A stretch of DNA of 15,343 nt from an archaeon (GCA_024409165.1 JAKSUE010000005.1:1-15343), one strand, 5' to 3'. Positions 7,750-14,456 are shown, numbered from the stretch's first letter. Notes: generated from the sequence alone by a model not told the origin. A program made the numbers and translations.

Positions 7750-8940
7750 TTATTTATGAGTAACAATACTGATAATATCTCCATCACAGAGCTCATAATC
7801 ACTTGCAATTCTCATTTTTTTCCTTGCATCAACTGCATGCATGAATTTATCACCAATATCTGTGTGAATGATATATGCAAGTTGTTTTGGATTAGAACCA
7901 CTTGGGACTAAAATTGCATCTGGAAGGACATTACCTTTTTGATCCATATATTTATTTTCATCTTCTACAGGGTAAACTGCAATCATATCTAATAATTCAA
8001 ATATTGCTTGATTTAAAGCTGTTTGAATACCTGTACTACCATAAACATCAAGGATATTGGTTTGGATGTATTCTAATGCTTTAATTTGATTTGGATTTAA
8101 TTTATCAGCTTCTAAAAGTTCGAATTTAGAATCTCCAGAAACATAAGAAATAAGTCCGGCTCTTGCAGCATTTACAAGTGCAAGTTCAGATTCTGCAGAA
8201 GTTGCAATTACATTAGGATATTTCTCTTTGATTCTTTCGATATTTTCTTTTGCACCAGGTAAATCAGCTTTATTTGCAATTACTAAACTTGGTTTAGCTA
8301 TGTTTAAAATATGTCTAACAAGGTCAATTAAGTCTTGTTCTTCCCATTTAGTATAATCTGGTTCAACTCTTCTTAAAGCTTCTATAATATCTTCAATAGC
8401 TATTCCAGTACCAGATAATTGGTCAAATATAACTCTTGAAATATCTAAATGTTCAGCTTCTACCTTACGGATAAGTCTAACCCAATTTTTATTAACAATT
8501 CCATACATCCACATGACAATTTCATGTTCTAAGAATTCAATATCATCTAATGGGTCATGAGCACCTAATTCAATAGGGTTTCCTTCTTCATCAGTAGAAC
8601 CAGAAGCATCAATAACATGAATAAAGACTTTTGCTTGCATTAAATCATCTAAAAACTTATTACCTAATCCTTTTCCTTCATGTGCACCAGGTACAAGACC
8701 TGCTACATCAATTAATTCAATAGGAATTAATCTTTTTCCATCAATACATTGGGAATTTCTTGGATTACAAGTAACTTCTAATTCTTTACAAGGACATTTA
8801 GTAATTACATGTGCAATAGCTTTATTTGCATCAATAGTTGTAAATGGATAATTTGCCATTTCTACTTTTGAAGCAGTAGCTGAGTTAAAAAATGATGATT
8901 TTCCAACATTTGGTTTTCCTGTAACTGCAATTTGAAGCAT
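7750..8940 (-). CDS. ychF: YchF/Obg-family GTP-binding protein with C-terminal TGS domain
   Basis: This 396-residue protein has G1 GKPNVGKS (8-15), switch region 'YPFTTIDAN' (31-39), G3 DVAG (78-81), G4 NKAD (223-226) and a G5-like SAE (248-250). A TGS domain runs from about 319 to 395. This is the archaeal branch of the YchF family (COG0012), ribosome-associated P-loop proteins linked to translation and stress. Bacterial and eukaryotic YchF/OLA1 usually lack a canonical NKxD and prefer ATP. This protein keeps NKAD, so GTP is the expected nucleotide (inference). A cysteine cluster (Cys49, 51, 58, 65) precedes G3. The ATG at 8940 follows GAGATGAT, which matches the 16S tail. Exact cellular role is unknown. 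Confidence 0.9.
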   Translation of the reverse strand: MLQIAVTGKPNVGKSSFFNSATASKVEMANYPFTTIDANKAIAHVITKCPCKELEVTCNPRNSQCIDGKRLIPIELIDVAGLVPGAHEGKGLGNKFLDDLMQAKVFIHVIDASGSTDEEGNPIELGAHDPLDDIEFLEHEIVMWMYGIVNKNWVRLIRKVEAEHLDISRVIFDQLSGTGIAIEDIIEALRRVEPDYTKWEEQDLIDLVRHILNIAKPSLVIANKADLPGAKENIERIKEKYPNVIATSAESELALVNAARAGLISYVSGDSKFELLEADKLNPNQIKALEYIQTNILDVYGSTGIQTALNQAIFELLDMIAVYPVEDENKYMDQKGNVLPDAILVPSGSNPKQLAYIIHTDIGDKFMHAVDARKKMRIASDYELCDGDIISIVTHK

Positions 8941-9192
8941 AATATCATCTCATAAATATAAAATCAATAATATAATTAAAGTATAATTCAAATAATTAAA
9001 TAATTAAAATTAACTATTAATCTTAAAATAACCTTAAATAGAAATTTAAAGCTAATTTAAAGCCATTTAAGAGTATTTTAAGATTAAAAATTAAAAAATA
9101 ATTATGGAATATTTTTAAAATTATAAAGAATATTTTTAAAATATAAATAAAGTAAATAAAACTAAAAATAATGAAAGAAATGGATAATTTAA
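8941..9192 (-). other. AT-rich intergenic region between the PAC2-family gene and the ychF-like gene
   Basis: These 252 bases are almost only A and T and hold no gene I can support. They contain the PAC2 gene's U-rich terminator at the right end, a 20-21 base tandem repeat at 9107-9147 (gaatatttttaaaa followed by an ATAAA variant, twice), and a repeated TTTAAAGC at about 9046-9064. The ychF promoter should be here. Several TATA-like blocks occur and I cannot choose between them. Confidence 0.5.
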
Positions 9193-9199
9193 TTATCCA
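9165..9199 (-). terminator. Hairpin overlapping the PAC2-family stop codon, followed by T-rich tract
   Basis: TGGATAAT (9181-9188) and ATTATCCA (9192-9199) are exact reverse complements with a three-base loop. The arm includes the stop codon of the upstream gene. On the minus strand it is followed by TTTCTTTCATTATTTTTAG. A hairpin plus U-rich tract resembles an intrinsic terminator; archaea often need only the T run. Confidence 0.6.
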
Positions 9200-9972
9200 A
9201 TATATCTAAGGTCATCTTGAGATTGTGGTTGTTGACCCATAGCTCTATTCATCATTTCTTGTTCCATTTGTTGTGCTTTTGAAATCATTTCACGGGTTTC
9301 TTGAGCACGTTCTTCTAATTTATCTGTGTTAACTTCGATATTAACAAGGATGGATAATTTTTCTAAAACAGCTTCTGCTGCTTCAGCATCAATAAAGTAA
9401 CCTGGAGTTTTGCCCATAAGACAAGAACCAGACATTCCTCTTAATCTACCTAATCCTAAGAATAAACCAGAAGCACCTACAATTCCACCATCAGCAGATC
9501 TAATTCCAATATCTGCTTCTTTAAGAAGTTCAATACGAGCTTCATCAGTAGCTGCACCTAAAACACGGTCACCATCAACAGGTTGACCAGTAGCAAGACC
9601 ACCTAAAGTGTATATTTCACGAGCTCCTAAACTTTCAACAAAATCTAATACAGAGCCACAGAGTTCATATTGACCTTCAGGAGATAATCCTTGACAATTA
9701 CCTACAAGGAAAATAAAATCATGACCCTCTTCATCATCAGATTTTAAATAGTACATTTCATTAACCATATCTTCAATTACACCCCCTTCTCCAACAAGAA
9801 CTTGAGGTGGGAAATATGGAGAATAAATTTCAACAAATTTAGTAGCTTTTAATTCATCAATAACATGGTCAATAGCTAATTTACCTACATGACCAATTCC
9901 TGGAAGTGCTTCAATAAATATAGGATTATTTAAATTAACTTCTTCTAATACCTTAAATTGAGTTGTTCTCAT
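9193..9972 (-). CDS. PAC2-family proteasome-assembly-chaperone-like protein
   Basis: This 259-residue protein matches the archaeal PAC2 family (COG2047). The N-terminus carries 'EALPGIGHVGKLAIDHV' (22-38), and the centre has 'TLGGLATGQPV' and 'GIVGASGLFLGLG'. A charged, glutamine- and methionine-rich helix (about 212-245) follows, and the tail ends in DDLRYIG. Pyrococcus relatives (PbaA/PbaB) act as proteasome assembly factors. The C-terminal tyrosine near the end resembles, but does not exactly match, the hydrophobic-Tyr-X tail that docks on 20S proteasomes, so proteasome contact is inference. The ATG at 9972 is set by GGGTGAT four bases upstream. It lies downstream of nop10 but is separated by 219 bases with its own repeats, so it may have its own promoter. 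Confidence 0.88.
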   Translation of the reverse strand: MRTTQFKVLEEVNLNNPIFIEALPGIGHVGKLAIDHVIDELKATKFVEIYSPYFPPQVLVGEGGVIEDMVNEMYYLKSDDEEGHDFIFLVGNCQGLSPEGQYELCGSVLDFVESLGAREIYTLGGLATGQPVDGDRVLGAATDEARIELLKEADIGIRSADGGIVGASGLFLGLGRLRGMSGSCLMGKTPGYFIDAEAAEAVLEKLSILVNIEVNTDKLEERAQETREMISKAQQMEQEMMNRAMGQQPQSQDDLRYIG

Positions 9973-10077
9973 AAAATCACCCTTTAAGGCGTAAAATAAT
10001 ATTAAATAAAAAATAGCTAAATAATAAAAAATAGTAAAAAAGTAAAATAAAAATCATTAGCTAACTTAAAAAATAAA

Positions 10078-10149
10078 TAGTAAACAATGTAAGTATCTGA
10101 TTACTAAGACTATTAGTAAACAAATTAAGTATGTGATTACTAAAACTAT
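10078..10149 (-). repeat. 36-base tandem repeat with internal inverted arms upstream of the PAC2-family gene
   Basis: Two adjacent units (10078-10113 and 10114-10149) match at 32 of 36 positions. Each unit contains TAGTAA and its reverse complement TTACTA separated by 17 bases, so the pair gives four half-sites in regular spacing. It lies 106-177 bases upstream of the PAC2 start and just after nop10. A dimeric regulator site or paired hairpins are both possible. Confidence 0.7.
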
Positions 10150-10191
10150 TCTAATTAGCTAATATTTAAAATTAAGCATCACTTTAAAATA

Positions 10192-10365
10192 CTAAATATC
10201 ATTATATAGCATTTCTTTTTTTAATTGTCTGCGATATTTACCATATTTATCCTCAATAGAAAATTTAGGAGGATAAATAACTTTAAGACCTCCACCACAT
10301 TTAGGGCATTTGTCTTCAAGTGTGTAAATATTACAAACAGGACACTTACGCATTTTCATTTTCAT
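10192..10365 (-). CDS. nop10: Ribosome biogenesis protein Nop10 (H/ACA RNP subunit)
   Basis: This 57-residue protein has the size of archaeal Nop10, which with Cbf5, Gar1 and L7Ae forms the H/ACA pseudouridylation complex acting on rRNA. A zinc ribbon is visible: Cys8-x2-Cys11 and Cys20-x2-Cys23. The family block 'YPPKFSIEDKYGKYRR' follows, which docks on Cbf5 in known structures. The frame stays open upstream to 10539, but that part overlaps aIF2-alpha out of frame and has no family match. I therefore use the ATG at 10365, 13 bases after the aIF2-alpha stop, preceded by a GAGACGA-like site. ATGs at 10359 and 10353 are alternatives giving two or four fewer residues. Confidence 0.92.
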   Translation of the reverse strand: MKMKMRKCPVCNIYTLEDKCPKCGGGLKVIYPPKFSIEDKYGKYRRQLKKEMLYNDI

Positions 10366-10378
10366 CGAATTCGTCTCA

Positions 10379-11161
10379 TTAGTTGTCAATTTCACGTAAG
10401 AATTCGCCTTTACCACCAGCATCTTGAACGATGGTAATAGCTCTTTCAGCTGCTTCTTTAAGTAATTTTTCAGCTTTAATATAATCATCTGAAGTAACAG
10501 TGATTCTGTAACGAGGAGCTCCAACACATTGAACAGCAATATCTTTAGATTCAGCTGCTAAGAGAGCTTCTTTAATAATTTCTACTCCATTAGAGTCATA
10601 GTTTTCAATATCAACATAACCTGTGATATTAACTTCAGGAGGAGTAATATTTCTTACAGCAACATCAGTTATAGCATTAGCCCAATCTTCACTAATTCCT
10701 TCTTCAGTAAGAGATTCTGCACCTTCATCAGCAGCATTTTCGAATGCGCCATAAACATCTCCAAAGATGTCCATGAGTTCGTAACCTACTTCATCATAAG
10801 CTGCATCTAAATCTTTATCTAAGGATTTAGCTGCTAATTCTAAGAATTTTTCAGCTTTTTGCTCGATTTTCCATTGCTGAATTTTTTTAGTTCTTTGATC
10901 TTCTCTAATTCTTTTTAAAGAAGCATCAACATGTCCTTTTTTAGGATTAACTCTTGAAACACGAGCAACTATTTTTTGATTTTCTCTTACATGATCTCTA
11001 ATATTCTTTACCCAACCAGAAGATACTTCAGAAATATGAATAAAAGCTTCTTTACCTTCGTATTCTTCTAATTTAGCAAAGGCACCATAGTTAAGAACTT
11101 TATAAACAGTTCCTACAATGAGATCTCCTTCATCTGGCCATTCTTGATTTTTTCTTACCAA
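10379..11161 (-). CDS. Translation initiation factor aIF2 subunit alpha, TTG start
   Basis: This 260-residue protein is aIF2-alpha, part of the heterotrimer that carries Met-tRNAi to the small subunit. An S1 RNA-binding domain occupies about 9-84 ('VGTVYKVLNYGAFAKL', 'EAFIHISEVSSGWVKNI', 'VNPKKGHVDASLKRI'). A helical middle domain and a C-terminal alpha/beta domain (about 170-255) that contacts aIF2-gamma follow. No ATG is available at the N-terminus. I chose TTG at 11161 because GGTG lies six bases upstream and the resulting MVRKNQEWPDEGD aligns with the family start. TTG at 11173 or GTG at 11170 would add four or three residues but would have to initiate on top of or before that site. Nop10 follows after 13 bases. 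Confidence 0.93.
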   Translation of the reverse strand: MVRKNQEWPDEGDLIVGTVYKVLNYGAFAKLEEYEGKEAFIHISEVSSGWVKNIRDHVRENQKIVARVSRVNPKKGHVDASLKRIREDQRTKKIQQWKIEQKAEKFLELAAKSLDKDLDAAYDEVGYELMDIFGDVYGAFENAADEGAESLTEEGISEDWANAITDVAVRNITPPEVNITGYVDIENYDSNGVEIIKEALLAAESKDIAVQCVGAPRYRITVTSDDYIKAEKLLKEAAERAITIVQDAGGKGEFLREIDN

Positions 11162-11304
11162 TTCAAACACCAAATAAAAATAGTTAAGATTTCAATTAGA
11201 TATTAAATAATTACTAGAAATTAACTTTTTAATAAATAAATAGCTAAAATCCAAGATTTTAATAAATAATTGAATCTTTTAATTCAAGATTTTAAAAATC
11301 TAAC
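11162..11304 (-). other. Intergenic region between rps27e and aif2-alpha with small inverted and direct repeats
   Basis: AT-rich, no gene. CAAGATTTTAA occurs at 11252-11262 and 11285-11295. Two mutually exclusive short hairpins overlap here: TTGAAT/ATTCAA (11270-11287) and AATCTT/AAGATT (11273-11291). They could attenuate or process the transcript between the ribosomal protein genes and aIF2-alpha. The GGTG ribosome binding site for the TTG start is at 11168-11171. Confidence 0.45.
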
Positions 11305-11484
11305 TTAGTCTAAAACTTCATCGATGTGAGCCATGATTTTAGCTTTAGCTCCACGGGATTTAACAATAGTTTTACCGCAGATAATACATTTTACATCAGA
11401 AGCTGCACGATCGAATATGATTTGTTCGTTGTCACAATCTAAACATTTAACTCTTAAAAAGTTTCCTCTACCATTACTAGCCAT
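11305..11484 (-). CDS. rps27e: Small ribosomal subunit protein S27e (eS27)
   Basis: This 59-residue protein is archaeal S27e, a zinc-ribbon protein of the small ribosomal subunit. Ligands are Cys14-x2-Cys17 and Cys33-x2-Cys36. The flanking 'RGNFLRVKCLDCDNEQ' and the basic 'IVKSRGAKAKI' tail fit the family. The open frame reaches GTG at 11493, but that codon lies inside the ribosome binding site. The ATG at 11484 has AGGTGAT four bases upstream (rc of 11489-11495) and is the usual family start. The site overlaps the stop codon of rpl44e, so the two are tightly co-translated. Confidence 0.95.
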   Translation of the reverse strand: MASNGRGNFLRVKCLDCDNEQIIFDRAASDVKCIICGKTIVKSRGAKAKIMAHIDEVLD

Positions 11485-11494
11485 ACAAATCACC

Positions 11495-11773
11495 TTAGTT
11501 AGATACCCATTCAGGTTTTCCTACTCTGAAAGATTTTCTGATGTGGGATTTTCCACATTCTTTACATTTATATCTTAAATCTAATTTTTTAACTGGCTTG
11601 TTACCACCTGGTAATGGTCTTGGATAACCTCTGTACCCTGCAGTAACTCTTCTGAATTGTCTTTGACCCCATTTTAATTCACTTGCTTTTCTTCTTTTAG
11701 CAGTGTGTACTTCATGCACTGTATGTTTTCTACAGTGAGGACAGTAAGTTCTTTTTTCTTTAGGAATTTTCAT
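11495..11773 (-). CDS. rpl44e: Large ribosomal subunit protein L44e (eL42)
   Basis: This 92-residue protein is archaeal L44e, a zinc-binding protein near the E site of the large subunit. It starts MKIPKEKRTYCPHC with Cys11-x2-Cys14, and the second pair is Cys70-x2-Cys73 in 'RYKCKECGKSH'. Between them is the basic 'RVTAGYRGYPRPLPGGNKP' stretch typical of the family. The start at 11773 is fixed by GAGGT eight bases upstream. The frame stays open 58 codons further through the leader to an ATG at 11947, but that part consists of a DNA repeat and has no family match. It heads the rpl44e-rps27e-aif2a-nop10 string; rps27e begins 10 bases after its stop. Confidence 0.95.
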   Translation of the reverse strand: MKIPKEKRTYCPHCRKHTVHEVHTAKRRKASELKWGQRQFRRVTAGYRGYPRPLPGGNKPVKKLDLRYKCKECGKSHIRKSFRVGKPEWVSN

Positions 11774-11795
11774 TTTATAACCTCTTTTTAAATCA

Positions 11796-11819
11796 TCTAC
11801 CAAGTTCCATCTTAGTAGA
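11796..11819 (-). promoter_or_regulatory. Nine-pair hairpin in the rpl44e leader
   Basis: On the minus strand TCTACTAAG pairs with CTTGGTAGA, nine pairs with one U-G wobble, around the six-base loop ATGGAA. It ends 22 bases upstream of the L44e ATG. The stem is long and mixed in composition, unlike the A/T-only palindromes nearby, so a functional leader structure such as an autoregulatory binding site is plausible. Confidence 0.6.
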
Positions 11820-11833
11820 CCTAATAATAACGT

Positions 11834-11920
11834 ATTACAACAAACCACAAAGAACTGATTAGGTTTCCCTGTCGCATGAGGATAATTACAACAAACCAAT
11901 AAGAACTGTTTAAGTTTCCC
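11834..11920 (-). repeat. Two 36-base direct repeats (51-base period) in the rpl44e leader
   Basis: 11834-11869 and 11885-11920 match at 32 of 36 positions with a 15-base gap. On the minus strand each unit starts GGGAAAC, has CAGTTCTT in the middle and ends GGTTTGTTGTAAT. CTCA lies 11 bases before each unit, so the duplicated segment is really about 51 bases. AAAC and GTTT within each unit can pair to form a small stem. Confidence 0.8.
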
Positions 11921-12027
11921 ACGAGTCTGAGAGTACCTATAAATCATATTATTTATACTATTATCATAGATACATTATATATATTTATTAATAAATTATA
12001 TTTAAATGTTTGTAAAAAGAGCGATAT

Positions 12028-12110
12028 TTAAAAAAAAATAAGTAAAAAAATAACTATAAAAAATATTATTTAAATCCGCTAAAAAATAAAAAAGATAATG
12101 AATATGAATA
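12028..12110 (-). terminator. T-rich terminator tract after the GINS gene
   Basis: Read on the minus strand there are successive T runs, including ATTTTTTTACTTATTTTTTTTTAA split over 12028-12054, and further runs at about 12058-12066 and 12083-12096. Archaeal RNA polymerase terminates at such T tracts without a hairpin. Confidence 0.6.
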
Positions 12111-12116
12111 AGAAAA

Positions 12117-13463
12117 CTAAATATCAATTAATTTAGCTTTATCATTATCTAAAAAGATTTGAGCATTAATTTTAGGTAAAATAACAACATCTTGAGAATT
12201 AAATGGGCCATAAACTTTCTCATCAACACCTACAATAGGACCAACATCACCATTCATCATAATAGTTATATTATCAAAATCTTTACCTTTAATCTCTTTC
12301 TTAGGAGTTTCATTAGATAACTCGACATCCACACCTACATGTTTATCTTCATTAGTTTCTTGACTAACTGCTTTTTTATCTTTATCATTCAAATCAGATT
12401 TCTTATCTTTTGATGATTTTGACTTATTTTTATTTTTACTTTGTCTAATTAAATCATCAAATTCAAAAGGATCCGGTTCATTAAAATTATAATATTCATC
12501 TTCAAAACTCTTATTTAATTCATCTACATTAACAAATTGATTATCTTCATTGTATAATTTATTTACATCTGGAAATGAATTAGATGAATCTTTAGAAACA
12601 TCAGACTCCCTATTAGATTTAGAAACATCAGACTCCCTATTAGATTTAGAAACAGCAGCAGATTCTTTTTTATCATTAACTTGATTTACAGATTTAACTT
12701 GATTATTTGAAGCATTTTGATTAGCATTTTGGTTAGTATTTTGATTAGCTATTTGCTTATTAATATCTTCATATTTCTCATCTGTAATAACTTTAGCATT
12801 TTTAATCTGATTTAATTTATCTAAAATAGCATCAGCATGACCAGGTTTTTTAGTTTTAACTGGTTCTTCTTCTACTGATTCTTCTTTTTTGAAAATTAAA
12901 TCATCAATATTATTTTTATTCTTATTATTCTCATCATTCTCATTATTTTCATTATTTTCATTATTATTTGCTACAGAATCAGTGTTGTCATCAATTTGAG
13001 ATTCTTCATTAGCAAAAGGATTTGCAATAGGTTCTCTTTTACTACCTAACTCATCACTATCAGCAAATTTATCTAAAGAAATTTTAAGTCTATGTTCTTT
13101 TAAAGTGTCAATTAATGAGTAGTATAAGGTTTCTTCTTCATCTGTGAGATTTAACGGAGTTGTGTCTAAAATATCAAATTGAGGTTTATTTTTAGAAAAG
13201 AGATGGAAAGAACGGTGAATATTCATAACTGCAGCATCAGTTATTTTATGTTCTCTTCTTTCACAGATTTCAGTAGCTATTCTTTGAGAATCTTTTAAAA
13301 GATAATGTTCATCTGCAAAAGGATCATTACCTACAGTACGTTTAAGTTTATTAATATAAGCATGAACTTGTTTATAAAAATCAGGACTAACTCTAGCTAA
13401 TGAAGAGTTATTACGTTCCTTTTTTTGAATTTGACGTAGTGTTTGGAAAAAACTTTCATCCAT
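12117..13463 (-). CDS. Gins51-type GINS replication complex subunit with long low-complexity linker
   Basis: This 448-residue protein has a helical GINS A domain at about 1-130 ('ESFFQTLRQIQKKER', 'LTDEEETLYYSLIDTL') and a C-terminal B domain at about 397-448 ('NGDVGPIVGVDEKVYGPF', 'DVVILPKINAQIFL'). A-then-B order is that of archaeal Gins51, which joins MCM and the RecJ-like GAN/Cdc45 in the replicative helicase complex. Gins51 proteins are usually much shorter; here residues about 135-395 are a predicted disordered linker rich in N, D, E, K and S. It includes NEN- and NQN-type runs and SNRESDVSK repeats. Two more ordered-looking segments sit inside it (about 208-240 and 310-342). The ATG at 13463 follows GGATGAT. 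It lies directly downstream of pcna. Confidence 0.85.
   Translation of the reverse strand: MDESFFQTLRQIQKKERNNSSLARVSPDFYKQVHAYINKLKRTVGNDPFADEHYLLKDSQRIATEICERREHKITDAAVMNIHRSFHLFSKNKPQFDILDTTPLNLTDEEETLYYSLIDTLKEHRLKISLDKFADSDELGSKREPIANPFANEESQIDDNTDSVANNNENNENNENDENNKNKNNIDDLIFKKEESVEEEPVKTKKPGHADAILDKLNQIKNAKVITDEKYEDINKQIANQNTNQNANQNASNNQVKSVNQVNDKKESAAVSKSNRESDVSKSNRESDVSKDSSNSFPDVNKLYNEDNQFVNVDELNKSFEDEYYNFNEPDPFEFDDLIRQSKNKNKSKSSKDKKSDLNDKDKKAVSQETNEDKHVGVDVELSNETPKKEIKGKDFDNITIMMNGDVGPIVGVDEKVYGPFNSQDVVILPKINAQIFLDNDKAKLIDI
12591..12654 (-). repeat. Perfect 27-base tandem repeat, 2.4 copies, in the GINS linker
   Basis: Units 12591-12617 and 12618-12644 are identical and a partial third copy runs to 12654. 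They encode SNRESDVSK twice plus a truncated copy. Perfect DNA identity points to a recent in-frame expansion. Confidence 0.9.
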
Positions 13464-13624
13464 AATAAATCATCCAGATAAACATTAATAAAAATAAGAA
13501 AATTTAGAATTAAAATTAATCCTAAATAGAAAATTAGCTAATTAATTAAAATTATAATTAATAAATTTAAATTAATAGCTTTAAATTAAATTTTTAATAA
13601 ATTAAATTTGAAGAATCGAAGAAA
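13464..13624 (-). other. AT-rich spacer between pcna and the GINS gene
   Basis: 161 bases of almost pure A and T with many short TTAATT/AATTAA palindromes and no gene. It contains the GGATGAT ribosome binding site of the GINS gene near 13472-13478. I cannot tell whether there is a separate promoter or readthrough from pcna. Confidence 0.5.
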
Positions 13625-14359
13625 TTAATCTTCAGATTCAATTCTTGGTGCAAGTAAGAAACTAAGTTCACCGTCTCCAGAAATCATTTCAAGAGTAAGT
13701 TTTAAAGGCATGTCATTTCCAAGACCAATTTGTGCAAAGTCTGAAAATTTATCTGCTTTAAGCATTTCTCTGACTTTTTCTAAAGAGAAGATAGATTTAA
13801 CAGTTTCTTCTATTTTTTCACCGTGTAAATATTCAATATTTGCATCACCAAAGTCTCCTTCAGCAGATGCAATGAATTTATCACTATCTACTTTTAAAGC
13901 AATTTTATCAGAAAAGATGTCCATATCCTGAATAGAGTCTTTTAAAAGAGAGAATGGAATTTCAATATTAGTTGGGTGAGCTAATTGAGGTGGAGTAGGA
14001 GAATCATACTCAATATCAATTAATCTAATTTTGAAAGTTCTTTTAGCTTCCCCTTCAAAAGTAATAATGAAGTTTCCTTCATCTAAAGACATTAAAACTC
14101 TGTCATCAGATTTAGAACGTTTTAAAACTTTCATTAATTCATCAGTATCAATATTAATCTTTTCAGGTTCATCACAAATAAACTCATCAAATAAACTTGC
14201 TTTTAATTCTAAGTGAATAAAAGTGATGTGACTACGATCTAAGGCATCTAAACGAAAACCTTCACTATCAGTTTGTATTTGCACTTCATCAACAATAGAT
14301 GAAATTGCATCAAAACTTGTTTTTAAGATATTAGAATTACTTAACTCAGCCTTAAACAT
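13625..14359 (-). CDS. pcn: DNA polymerase sliding clamp PCNA
   Basis: This 244-residue protein has the standard length of archaeal PCNA, the homotrimeric clamp that tethers polymerase, ligase, FEN1 and RFC-loaded factors to DNA. The two-domain clamp fold is visible in 'DSEGFRLDALDRSHITFIHL' in the first half. The interdomain connector 'DIEYDSPTPPQLAHPTNIEI' (about 117-136) is the usual docking site for PIP-box partners. The tail 'GELSFLLAPRIESED' ends with the conserved strand. The frame extends three codons further to 14368, but that ATG lies inside the ribosome binding site. ATG 14359 has GAGATGAT four bases upstream (rc of 14364-14371). The GINS gene follows after 161 bases. Confidence 0.96.
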   Translation of the reverse strand: MFKAELSNSNILKTSFDAISSIVDEVQIQTDSEGFRLDALDRSHITFIHLELKASLFDEFICDEPEKINIDTDELMKVLKRSKSDDRVLMSLDEGNFIITFEGEAKRTFKIRLIDIEYDSPTPPQLAHPTNIEIPFSLLKDSIQDMDIFSDKIALKVDSDKFIASAEGDFGDANIEYLHGEKIEETVKSIFSLEKVREMLKADKFSDFAQIGLGNDMPLKLTLEMISGDGELSFLLAPRIESED

Positions 14360-14391
14360 TAAAATCATCTCGTAAATTGTTTAAGTAATAA

Positions 14392-14425
14392 AATTTATAC
14401 AAAGTTCTTCAATATTGTATAAATT
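14392..14425 (-). repeat. Perfect 11-bp inverted repeat upstream of pcna
   Basis: AATTTATACAA (14392-14402) and TTGTATAAATT (14415-14425) are exact reverse complements with a 12-base spacer. It could be a leader hairpin with loop TATTGAAGAACT or a dimeric operator. Confidence 0.75.
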
Positions 14426-14456
14426 ATTTATAATAATATATGATTTAATTTTTGTA

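Larger units (their letters stand above)
11774..12116 (-). promoter_or_regulatory. rpl44e promoter and long structured leader, plus GINS terminator
   Basis: This 343-base region has no separate gene I can support. On the minus strand, T runs at 12028-12110 fit termination of the GINS gene. TATA-like sequence at 11974-12000, including the palindrome ATTTATTAATAAAT, is the likely rpl44e promoter. That would give a leader of about 170-180 bases. The leader is less AT-rich than other spacers here. It holds a 51-base tandem duplication (11834-11920 core) and a 24-base hairpin (11796-11819) just before the ribosome binding site. A second TATA-like GTATAAATAA at about 11949-11958 is an alternative promoter. 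Confidence 0.6.

Noticed and set aside
10366..10539. N-terminal extension of Nop10 to 115 residues
   Set aside because: The extension overlaps aIF2-alpha in another frame, has no family match, and the zinc-ribbon protein starts at the internal ATG as in homologues.
11834..11920. Possible minimal CRISPR array in the rpl44e leader (two 36-base repeats)
   Set aside because: The gap is only 15 bases, the copies differ at four positions, there are only two copies and no cas genes. A leader duplication fits better.
13464..13624. A/T palindromes between pcna and the GINS gene as regulatory sites
   Set aside because: In sequence made almost only of A and T, short TTAATT-type palindromes are expected by chance and none is long or unique.
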